Assembly: GCA_028583605.1 (NCBI GenBank)
Contig: CM053331.1
Location: 30,502,177 to 30,566,176 of the forward strand
Direction of reading: 5' to 3'
DNA length: 64,000 bases
Source: Dastarcus helophoroides
Taxonomy: Eukaryota; Arthropoda; Insecta; Coleoptera; Bothrideridae
The notes below the pieces were generated by a model that saw nothing but the letters and a program-made list of their open reading frames with translations, did not search any database and had not been told where the DNA came from. A program made the position numbers and the translations under genes. How positions within the stretch are numbered: the first letter of the stretch is position 1; the number at the start of each line of letters is the position of its first letter. Positions 54,641 to 64,000 of the stretch are shown piece by piece.

Positions 54641-57240
54641 TGCAAGGGCCAGGGGGGGGGGCAAGAGCCCTACCTTGCTCTATTCTAGCTGCGCCTATGG
54701 AATTTTTGTTTTTACCAATGATTATTATGCCATCTAAATTTTATAGGAAAAACACCCCCTCTATAAAAATAACTTCCGAGGCTGTAAACTTTTACTTTCA
54801 TCAAGGATTTGACGTTATTGTTATTGAAAAGATTATTGATTTTGTAGCGTGTTATTTATATAGTAACGACTATTTTTTGAATCAATAGGTAATTAATTTA
54901 TGACAAAATATCACCTTCTGAACATTTTGCCTAAATTTAAATATATGTTTAGATCAGATTTATATAGGTACGGCCCAATATGTATATTTGAGAATAAGTT
55001 TTGTGCAAAATATCGTTTATCATTGGGGTGTTCCATCAAGCTCAACCCCCATAATTAATCAAGAGGCAATAAACTATAGGGCGAGGTCAAAGGAAAGTGT
55101 TACGCAACACCCGAAGCGAAAACTTGACTAAAATACAAACCCAAAAACCCCTAACATGTCATGTCTATAATTAACGAACACTAAGTGCGGATTTTATTAT
55201 TGACTTACTTTTCTTGGAGTGCATCCAAGAGTTCAGTATACAAAAGTGAATAAGTTCTAAATTAAATTTATCGGTTTTGCCCCATATAACGAATAATATC
55301 GCATAATCAAAACTAGAGACTTGAGCGAAATAATCGATTTTATTTTTATGTGTAAAATCTTCGAAAGCCCGATAAATAAAGCCAACCTGTTACGGTCTCT
55401 GCCTGTAACCCAAATGAATATGCACATTATTAATGGATCAATAATTTAGCGTGTTCCAGTTCTAACATTTCAGGAAATGTTACTCTAATATATGAATTTT
55501 AAATTAACACATAAAAACCTAAATCTTTTAACAAGGTATTTTATAATCATTTTTGGATTCTTCACAGAAAAAGGAGAAAAAAATCATATGGCTAATTTTT
55601 TAAAATTCTCACCGTTACAGAGATATAATTCAAAATAAAAAAGAAAAATATATCTTTTTTTTCTCTAGTAGGAACTTGGCAGTAGACAAGAAAATTTTCA
55701 AAAAAAAACATACCTAACTGCAAGGTCTAAAAATTTTGGGCTAAATAAAATTTTAGGTTAAATAAAATTTAAAAGATAACCGTACAAGACGAATGAGTTC
55801 TTGGTCAATTGTTAGAATACTTATTGAAAAATATTTATGGAGCCACGAATTTAGGTTTCGTAAAAATGGTTTGTTAAACAGACATCTCATTTGTGAATTA
55901 ATGAAACTCAACAATAAATGTTTAAGAAAATTCTTCTGTAACTGTTATGCTGTTAGATAAGAACTCAGAATTTGTAAGCGTTTATAATGAAAACCGAAAT
56001 GGAAATTATTACATCTTTTTTATTTAAATCATAAAAAACTCTTTATTTATTATTTGGACAAAGTATACAGAAATATTTTGCAATGACATGTTGATGATGA
56101 TGAGATATTGAGCCACATTTGAAAAGTATACAAATGTACATTTGATTAATATCATGGAGCTCATAACGGTAAAATAGATAATGATTTTCTCACCTACTTG
56201 AGACCCAGTTTATTATAAACGATTGTCCGCACGCGTGGCCGCCGCGACCCCAGGGTAAAACACCACAAGCATTTTTCTATGGGGGAACTGTTAGGAAGCA
56301 GATTTTTGCAACGAGTACTACATGACAAGCGTATTGCCAGGAACAATCGGATGTGCTTAAAAAGGTTACTCAATTCGTAATCTTAAAATATGCCTTAAAA
56401 TGTATTGAAGCAGAGGACCGTCATTGTTGTTCTTGATGCAAATTTGTTGTCAATTATTTTATTTTCCTATTACTTATTATGATTAATTACTTAAGCTTTT
56501 ATTGCTTACAACTAATTTCCTACTTGAAAAAAAAGATGTGTGATTTTTTTTTATTTTGAGACTTATGTAAAATACCTCTGCAACGGTGCAAAATTTTGAA
56601 AAATAAGTAATGTAATTTTTTTCTCCGTTTTATGTAAAGAATCAAAAAATGATTAAAAAAACATATGTCCCATTTAAAAAAAAACAGAGTTTTTTTTTTG
56701 AGTAAAATAAAAACAGTAAAGATCATAAAATTTTAATCACTCTGTATAATAAATGTAAAATCTGATTACGTTACTATACCATAACTTTTCATGACTTCAA
56801 CCCAAATTTCATTTTTTTAGTGCAAATAATACAAAAGATAAGATACAAGAGTCAAAATAACCCTCTTTTCTGTCATTTTTTTCGACAAATTAAAATATCT
56901 TCAAAACTATCAAAGGTAGCAATAAACATGTATACATAAAGTCACCTTATTTTTTTATGTAAAATCCAAATAAAGTGTAAAATTTGAAAGTTGCTATTTA
57001 AAGTAAGAAAGTTGATGTCTACTTCCGGTGTAGCCGGAAGTGCGAGAAAGTTAAAAATATTAAAAAAAAATAATTTAGCCCCGAATAGCCCCATCAACAA
57101 AATCAGTTTGCCCTTATATTAAGTAATACTTTATATAAAGGTAACCTCCCAACTAAAAAAAAACACTCAGAATACAGGAGTTCCCCATCTTTTTTATGTT
57201 GTGTAACTGCTCCCCCCTTCCCGACACCGGAGTATAAAAA
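54641..57240. other. Intergenic, mixed complexity
   Basis: A G-run with gctgcgcctatgg near 54650-54700 resembles the repeat end at 40207. The rest is unique-looking A/T-rich sequence without coding evidence, except the GC island at 56194-56290 (separate entry). Confidence 0.4.
56194..56290 (-). other. GC-rich island with minus-strand splice donor
   Basis: A short CpG-containing segment (cgcacgcgtggccgccgcga) stands out in AT-rich DNA. On the minus strand it ends CAAGTAG|GTGAG, a good donor (intron from 56193). An ATG at 56272 opens only 19 codons (MLVVFYPGVAAATRADNRL) before TAA, so it would be a non-coding first exon or chance. It may be the promoter-proximal exon of a gene continuing left on the minus strand. 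No later exon was found. Confidence 0.3.
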
Positions 57241-57249
57241 ATATATACA

Positions 57250-58920
57250 TGCAACTTTTTTTAATAAAAATTGAATATTCGAATCAAAGCTGATATTTTC
57301 AAAAAAAATTAATCTTAGAAAGTAGCCGAAATTTTGAAAAATGTCGAGATTTGGAAAAATGGAACAAGATATTAAAAAAAAACTTCAAAGCCTCAACCTA
57401 TTCAAATAAAGTAAACATTTTAAATAAAATGTTCAAAAAAAAGGAATTTCGAAAAATTTTGAAATTTTCATAGACCGTTAATAGTTTTGAAAAAATTGAA
57501 ATTTTGAAAAAAATTTGTATCTAATTTTATAAAAAGTGAAATCATTGAAAAATAATTACTTTCAATAAAAGCAAAATTTACATAAAATTTTTAAAACTTA
57601 TAAAAGCGAGCAATTTTCAAAAAAAAGTCAAAATATTTAAAAACATACATTTCAAGAATTTTTAAAATTTAAAAAAGGGCGCAATTTTGAAAAAAATTAC
57701 AATTATTTTAAAAACAATATTTTTCAAATTTAGTTTTTAAAATATTTAATTTTAAAAGTTTAAAAAATAGATGAAATTTCAAAAATGTCCAAATTTTTTA
57801 AAGAGCGAAATTTTTCAAAAAAAGGGAAAACTTGGGAAAAAGTACTAATTTTTAAGTAAAATTTTGGAAATTGTCGAAATTCTATAAAAAGTTAAATGTT
57901 AATAAAAATATTAAAATTTTCAAAATAATGAAGTTTTGAAAGAATCTCTGTAATTTAAAAAATTGAAAATGTTGAAAAATGCGCAAGAAGCAAAAAAGTG
58001 AAATTAAAAAAAGTCAAGATTTACAAAAAATAAAACATTGGACAAAAGGGACAATTTAGAAAACAATTCGAAAATAAAAAAAAAAAGTTTAAAAAACCCA
58101 AAATTTTGAAACCAATTTTTAAGTTTTCAAAGAAGGTAAATTTGAAAAAATGGTCAAAAATTTCAAAACAAGTTAAGATCTTAGAAAAAGGGGCGAAAAT
58201 TTGAAAAAAAAGTGTCGAAATTTTCAAATTAAAATTTTTGAAAATATCTAAACTTTAATAGACATTTAAAATTATTTAATAATTATAGACTAAAAATAAT
58301 ATTAATAGCAACTAATAAAATAAACTGAAAATTTTGAAAAAACAGTAGAAATTTTAAAAGATGGTCGAAATTTTCAAAACTTTTTGAAGAAAATTCGGGT
58401 TTTAAAAAAATCAAAATTAGCCAAGAAGTCGACATTTTTTTAAATGATAAATTTAAAAAAATGAAATTTTGAAAAGTCAAGATTTTGAAACAAATTTGGG
58501 ATTTTAAGAAATCACGAAATTAAAAACAGCTTAAATTTTTAAGTCAAAACTTACAAAACAATCAAAATTTTAAAAAAATCGACAATTAAAATCAAATACC
58601 AATTTTTGAAAATATCAAAATTATCAACAAGTTGAAATAGTCAAAAAAGAATCGAAATTTTCACAAAAAACTGAATTTTTGAAATTTTCAAAAAAGTTCA
58701 GTTTTGAAAAACGGAATCCTTCTAAAAAGTCGAGATATTAGAAAAGTAAAAATTCTGAAAACCATCGAACTTTTAAAAAAAGTATAAAATTTTGAAATTC
58801 AAATTTTGGAAAAATTAATTCTAAAATGCACTCGTGAAAAAAATTCAGTGTTGCAAAAATTTCGACAATTTGAAAAAACCGAAACTTTTATAAAAAGTTG
58901 CAATTTTTAAAATCAATTTT
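57250..58920 (+). repeat. Purine-rich low-complexity filler
   Basis: Very A-rich variant of the filler (gaaattttgaaaaa, caaaaaagtcaaaat). No gene. Confidence 0.55.
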
Positions 58921-60519
58921 TTTATAATAAATCAGTTAGTTAAATCAGTTACCTATGGAATTTAGATCTCTTAATGAAGACTAGTAATAGTTTGTAAATG
59001 TTTAAAGTTATCGTAGCATACTGATGAGGTTATGGTTGATGGATGTGGATATTTTCAACTGTAGCACAGCTGACTATTTCATTGCAGAATAATAACATTA
59101 TTTGTTAGGTTTAACTTAGCTAAACCCTAATGTAAAAAATCACCATACTACAAGTGACCTTTGTGACCTTAGTTATTTCTTATGTAACCTAGTTGCAATT
59201 TATTGGAAAATGTCGAAGAGCCACACTTCTTAAAACAATAAAATTATTTAGAAAAGGGCAAGAAATCAAAAATAAAATTATTAAAATTATTTCTTTACTA
59301 TATCGACTTTAATCTCCCTTCGAGGATCCATTTTAAATTTTAAATATTCTGGAAACTTTCAAGTTTTGAGTAAAAGTGGAGCATTCTCGAATTTTAGTTT
59401 TTAACTTTTGAATTCGACAAACTATTTCATAAATCTAACAACGCACACCTTAAATCGGTTGGTCTAGGAGTATGAAATTTTGCACATGTGTTCCCCGCAA
59501 TACGTAGGAGAGCACTAAGAGGAAATTTTTCAAAATTTATTCCCAAATGTGGTAAAAATGGGCACTAGAAACCACTTAAAATGTCTGCAAACTTTATAAG
59601 GGGGTATGTATTTCGGTATTAATTTGTACGCGCGACTGTAGTTAAAATTGCCTATATATACGAGTTGACAACTCACGTTTTTGATAATGTGTCGCCAAAC
59701 GAATTTATCCTAATTTTTGCAGGTGATCAGTGCATATTCTGTTTTCTTACGAATTCTCTTTTTAATGTAAACTTCTAAACACCTAAGTTTATGAATTAGA
59801 AATGTTGGCTCTAGTTTGGCATTTCGGATCGAACTATTGAAAAACATTTTTTTAGACATTTTAAAGTTTCTTCTCGAAATTTTGACATAATTTTGAAATT
59901 TTGCTTTTTAACTCAAAATTACGAGAAACAGTTTTGTAGGAGTTCAAATTTTTAAATTAATGCCAACATTTAGCTTGGCACCCTTCTTTTCAAAATTCTT
60001 ATTTACTTTTTAAGTTCTAAAATTCTTCTTCATTTAGACCTTTTTTTACTTATTAGTTTAACTTACAAGATTCTCCTTTTTAAAATGCCACTTTTAAAGT
60101 CCAAATTTAGTTAAGTCTCTAATTCGTTTTATAAAATAGGTCATACATTTTAAAAATTCATAATTTAGCAGCTTGGATTCTCCAGAAATATTTAGAATTT
60201 TTAGAAAAAGTCAAATTTTTGAAAGAAATCGAAGATTTGAGAAAAAGATTAACATTCTCAAAACAATTTAAAAAAAGCCACCCTTTTGAGGAGCACTCAA
60301 CATTCTGAAAAGTTTAAAATCCGAAAAAGTCTACATTTTATGACAAAAGATTGTAATTTTGAAAAAGTGAACATTCTAATAGTTGGCATATTTCCAAAAT
60401 AAAAATTTAAAAAAATTCAAATTTTTTAAAAAGAAGAATTCAAAAAACTAATTGTTTAATTTTTCATATTCAACAGTTTGGGCAAATTTCTAAAATTTCA
60501 AAAAAGATGGAGCTAGGTT
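58921..60519. other. Intergenic; dispersed-repeat fragment inside
   Basis: 59430-59560 matches 16960-17110 (see that entry). The remainder is filler with a strand-bias switch near 59850. No gene was recognised. Confidence 0.45.
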
Positions 60520-60520
60520 T

Positions 60521-60661
60521 TGGTGGAACAGACTGGTCATTGGTTATCTTCAAAAAAATGAAATACAAATCTTGTCCCCTGAAACCAAGAAAGATTAAAA
60601 AAAACAACAAAGGTTACTCTAACCCTTTCGACAGCCAAGCTGACATCTTCAGAGAGATACT
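60521..60661. repeat. FB-A repeat, copy k, left arm only
   Basis: tggtggaacagactggtcat to cttcagagagatactcagg, with no returning arm. The minus strand keeps CTGAAGA, TTG loop and GAAA, but the C of GAAAC is G and helix II has one mismatch (GTCAGC/GCTGTC). Confidence 0.95.
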
Positions 60662-61268
60662 CAGGTTTTGTGAGTAAAAAAAGAAGTATGCAATTTTTCC
60701 CAAAATCTGTAGAACTTGCATGCCTTTGGAAATATATTTATTATTGTGTCAGGAAATTCTTGAAATTCTCATAAAAAAACCACAGTAAGTTAACAAGATA
60801 TGAGACTCCGCCTAATATAATTTTAAGGTCTTCGTAAATCATAAAACATGCTAGAAGATATTTTACGTTTATTTAATTGCTTGTTCGTGAGAAGTTACGA
60901 TTTTTAATTTAGCTGTTCGCGTAATGGGGGTGCAAAAATTGGTAGAATATGAATCAGATAATAAAATTGCCCAAATAAAACACTGGGGCAGGCCAAGTTC
61001 GTTACTATGCTGTGTGTATCGATCGACATAGGGAAAGCTATGCAGACAGTTGAGGCCAGTTTTACACTTTTACGCGTTGAAAACTTCAATATGTCTTGGT
61101 TCGAGTTTAGAGCGAGTTTAAGCTTGAAAGATTTCTTAATGTTGAAATTTCTTTCAACTCGAAATAGATTAAGTCTTTATTTAGGAAATTTCGAATTTAA
61201 CCTTTCAATTTTTTTTGTGCAACTTATAAAGATTTGATTTACTTTTAGAAATTTTTATTTCTCGAGAT

Positions 61269-61442
61269 TTTGGTGGTCCTTCATTATCTTCAAAAATTGA
61301 AATACAAATCTTGTTCCCTGAAACCAAGAAAGATTAAAAAACACAACAAAAGTTGCTCTAACGCGTTTCGACAACCAAGCTATCATCTTATGTTTTTTAA
61401 TCTTTCTTGGCTTCAGGGGACAACATTTTTATTTCAATTTTT
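61269..61442. repeat. FB-A foldback repeat, copy l
   Basis: Left arm from ttggtggtccttcattatc to aagctatcatctta, joined directly to tgttttttaatctttcttgg and ggggacaacatttttatttc. The tip of the hairpin and half of the ribozyme-like core are deleted. Confidence 0.95.
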
Positions 61443-62540
61443 CTCGAGATTAAGCAAAAGTTGACAGAATTGTTTCTTAATTTTGAGCATTTTCTCAAAA
61501 TTTTTACTTCTAAACTTATTGGAAGTTGTTACTTTAATTTTCATTTCTTTTGTACAATTTAGAATTTAAATCAGCTTAGATATGTTCACTTATTTGTGAA
61601 ATTTCTTAGCATTTAGGTTTAAATTTATGGAATTTTTTTGCAAAATTTTGTTTCCTTGAAGCTGCAGTTTAAAGAGTTAACTTTTAAGTTTTTTTCGTTA
61701 AACGACTTCAAAGTTAAAGTCTAATCCACTCGATTTTTTTGTTTTTTTTCTGCATATAATCTTTTTTTTAGATTCCGGCTTTAATTTTGTAATTTAAATT
61801 GTTTTTTAAAATTTTGAGTTTAAACTTGATTTTTTATCACAGATTTACCAACATTTTCCCAATCTTGACCTTTATCAGAAAATTTCAGTTTTTATCTTAA
61901 AAGTCCAACTCTTTTTTCGTTATTTCTGGGTTAAATTTGCAATATTTCCTCATTATTATATATTTTTTATAAAGAGGTATGTATTTTGATATTATTATAT
62001 TATTTAATTTTCTATTTGTAAATTCAATTTTTTTAAAACATTTAACTTTTACAGAAACTTACACTTCGTCCTTAAGACGTCCATCTTAAGTTTAATTTTT
62101 TTTCTTTGTAAAGTCAACTTTATAATCGATATTTTCAGTTTTTTCTTGCTAAATCGGACTTTTGTCTGAAATTTCAAATATTTTTCACAGTTTCGATCTT
62201 TTCAGTAAATTCCATTTGAATTCTAATGCACAGACCAATAGGTTTAAACTCGAAAGATTTTTTAAATCTCGAAACTTCTTTCAACTCTAAATATTGAATT
62301 TAAACTTTAAATTTTTTGTTGTAGTTGATATAAATTTTTCAGCTTTAATCTTGCAACTTGTAAAGGTTTGACTATCTTTTAGGAATTTTTACTTTTCGAG
62401 ATTAAGCAAAAGTTAACAAAATGGTTTTTTAATTTTGAGTATTTTCTCAAAATTTTTACTTCCTTCTAAAAATTATTCCTGTCCTTTTGATTTTCATCTC
62501 TTGTAAAACTTTGAATTTAAAGCCGTTTAGACTGTAAATT
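61443..62540 (-). repeat. Pyrimidine-rich low-complexity filler
   Basis: Background words. A local duplication is present: ctcgagattaagcaaaagtt near 61444 and tcgagattaagcaaaagtta near 62396, each followed by a similar aattttgagcatttt/aattttgagtatttt run. An R-family fragment, aatgcacagaccaataggtt, is at 62225-62244. Confidence 0.55.
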
Positions 62541-62542
62541 TC

Positions 62543-62982
62543 ATTATGATTCTAATACACAGACCAATAGGTTTAAACATTTATCAGAGTCAGAGTTTAT
62601 TAAACAAAGGCAAGGTTCGAGTCTACTTGCATATGACAATTGTTAGAGTTGTCCACAGTTTTTCTATGGACCCACAGATGGTGGTACTTGGGAGTCACAG
62701 GCACGACCACTTGTTCTATAGTATCGACTTGCCGGAAGATTTGTATTTTGCGCTGGATACACTAAACTGATGAGATCTAATAAGATCAAAACCGGTCCTT
62801 GGTTTCCAAACTGATAAATGTTCAAACATCTATTGGTCTCTGTATTATAACCTTGTCTTCTGGGATCTTCTTAGAGAGCAACCGCTTTGCTAGACGTTTG
62901 TGTTTCAACTGTTGGCAGTTCAGCTACTTATAATTCACTATACACGCTAAGGGGGCTACATACTGCAGTCTAGGTTGCATTC
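62543..62982 (+). mobile_element. R-family repeat, copy R3
   Basis: Left inverted end cacagaccaataggtttaaa (about 62560). The middle part resembles R1's centre. The right part from 62767 starts with CTGATGA, then GATCT-AATA-AGATC, AAAAC and GGTCCTTGGTTTCC. Then come aatgttcaaacatctattgg, agagagcaaccgctttgct, gtttcaactgttggcagttc and gtctaggttgcattc. Helix II and the first core strand are perfect, but G12 is A, predicted to kill cleavage. Confidence 0.85.
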
Positions 62983-63600
62983 ACCATACATTATTGATTT
63001 CCATTTTTTTTATCCAAAAATCAAACAATTTTAATAACGAAATTTAGACAGTTGAAGTTTTAATTTCATAGAGTTTTTAGAGATTTCAAAGTTTCTCGAA
63101 AAATTTGGCAATATATAAACTTGAAAATGTTTTTCCCAAACTTTTACGTTCACATTAAACATTTGAAGCATTATTTATTACCTAAATTTGGAGTTTCCTC
63201 TCGAAATTTTAATCTTAATCTCGAAAATTATAAAGTTTTATTTTATCTCTAAAATTTTAACTTGTTTACGAAATTTTCAGTTTAAGCCGAAATTAGTCAT
63301 GTATTAACTTTAACATAGAATTATAGAATATAGACTATAAAAAAAGAACAAAGACCCATAGAAATATGTTTCTAGAAATTTTGACTTTCATGTGGAAAGC
63401 TCAAACTTTTTTCTTGATATTTCTATTTCAAAGGTAAAATTTTGGAAATAATACAAATTATATTAAGTTCAATTTAAACTCTATTTTAATATTTTTACTT
63501 TATCTACAAAATTGCTATTTTAACTTGAAAATATCGACCTATTTTTTTCAAAAAAATTCGAATTTGGGTCCATATTTGGATAATTGCCTAATTTTTTTTC
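62983..63600 (-). repeat. Low-complexity filler
   Basis: Pyrimidine-biased background. Nothing else seen. Confidence 0.5.
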
Positions 63601-63750
63601 TTTGGTGGAACGGACTGGACCTTGGTTATCTTCAAATATTAAAACATAAATCTTGTCCCCTGAAAACAAGAAAGATTAAAAAACACAACAAAGGTTGCTC
63701 TAACGCGTTTCGGTAGCCAAGCTATCATCTTCAGAGAGACATCTCTCTTT
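63601..63750. repeat. FB-A repeat, copy m, left arm only
   Basis: tttggtggaacggactggac through gctctaacgcgtttcggtag to cttcagagagacatctctc. The right arm is absent. Confidence 0.95.
63698..63738 (-). ncRNA. Hammerhead-like core, FB-A copy m
   Basis: On the minus strand: CTCT, CTGAAGA, T, GATAGC-TTG-GCTACC, GAAAC, GC, GTT, AGAG. All core bases are kept. One A-C mismatch lies in helix II. Same layout as 17653-17693. Confidence 0.55.
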
Positions 63751-64000
63751 AGATGTTTACCTTGTTTTGTTTAATGTCTGTGGTCCTTAAATTGTGATTG
63801 TTTTAAAAAAATGAGGCATTTTTCTTTTCTAAAATACTTCAGTCTCAAAATGTTTACTCGAAATTTTTGAAAAAGTTATAAAATTAAGAAAAAATGTGGA
63901 AATATCGAGACGAAAATTAAAATTTCGAAATTAAAAAGTTGGAATTTGAAATTTTTTGAAAGGATCACAATTTTCAAATGAATTCGAAACTCACCATCTT
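63751..64000. other. Low-complexity end of window
   Basis: Purine-rich filler. Nothing recognised. Confidence 0.5.

Noticed and set aside
54640..54888. 82-aa frame beginning in a G-run
   Set aside because: It starts in a repeat end and runs into A/T-rich sequence; no signs of selection or splice sites.
61270..63716. Recurring peptide KYKSCPLKPRKIKKHNKGCS in many short frames
   Set aside because: It is the translation of the FB-A arm (caaatcttgtcccctgaaac...). It recurs because the repeat does, and hairpin arms are truncated at random with respect to frame.

Overview
The window looks like AT-rich nuclear DNA from an insect. No exact taxon can be assigned. The signs are long introns with GTAAGT donors and pyrimidine-AG acceptors, mariner (D,D34D), Penelope-like, hAT-like, pogo-like and LTR elements, and an arthropod TCAGT initiator in an LTR. 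It holds very little coding sequence. Most of it is repeats in a degenerate, strand-asymmetric A/T background.

Layout. 1-19 kb: foldback repeats (family 'FB-A', 13 copies in the window), a decayed Penelope-like element (2531-5070), a solo-LTR-like repeat (5711-6494), a large foldback (6928-8047), a hAT-like element with ATTCGC hexamers (11832-13641) and low-complexity filler. 19-39 kb: one plus-strand gene, 'gene A'. A signal-peptide exon (19014-19214) splices in phase 0 to a 3.5-kb exon (24998-28540) encoding a Thr/Pro/His-rich, mucin-like secreted protein of about 1247 aa. Its stop codon lies inside a GTAAGT donor, and a phase-matched exon (29434-29554) suggests an alternative C-terminus. 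The introns hold two internally deleted mariners, a second LTR, foldbacks and three 480-bp tandem repeats. 38.6-39.7 kb: 'gene B', a His-rich 238-aa protein in two exons (38728-39327, 39619-39735). It may share its acceptor exon with gene A. 40-64 kb: a nested inverted/direct repeat, a satellite array with about 400-bp higher-order units made of four roughly 100-bp subunits (43735-47440), a second family of ribozyme-bearing repeats ('R family'), a tRNA-like Pol III unit, a pogo-like element and more filler.

The main discovery candidate is a set of hammerhead-ribozyme architectures in at least four otherwise different repeats. They are the R family (best at 50036-50078, minus strand), FB-A (best at 17653-17693, plus strand, with opposed copies in both arms), the 3' end of the Penelope-like element (4976-5020), and an orphan at 49362-49398. 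All share a CUGANGA...GAAAC core, a 4-6 bp helix I and a very short helix III. That layout is known from Penelope-like elements and retrozymes. I infer that FB-A and R are non-autonomous ribozyme-bearing retroelements possibly mobilised by Penelope-type machinery. This comes from reading the sequence and was not computed.
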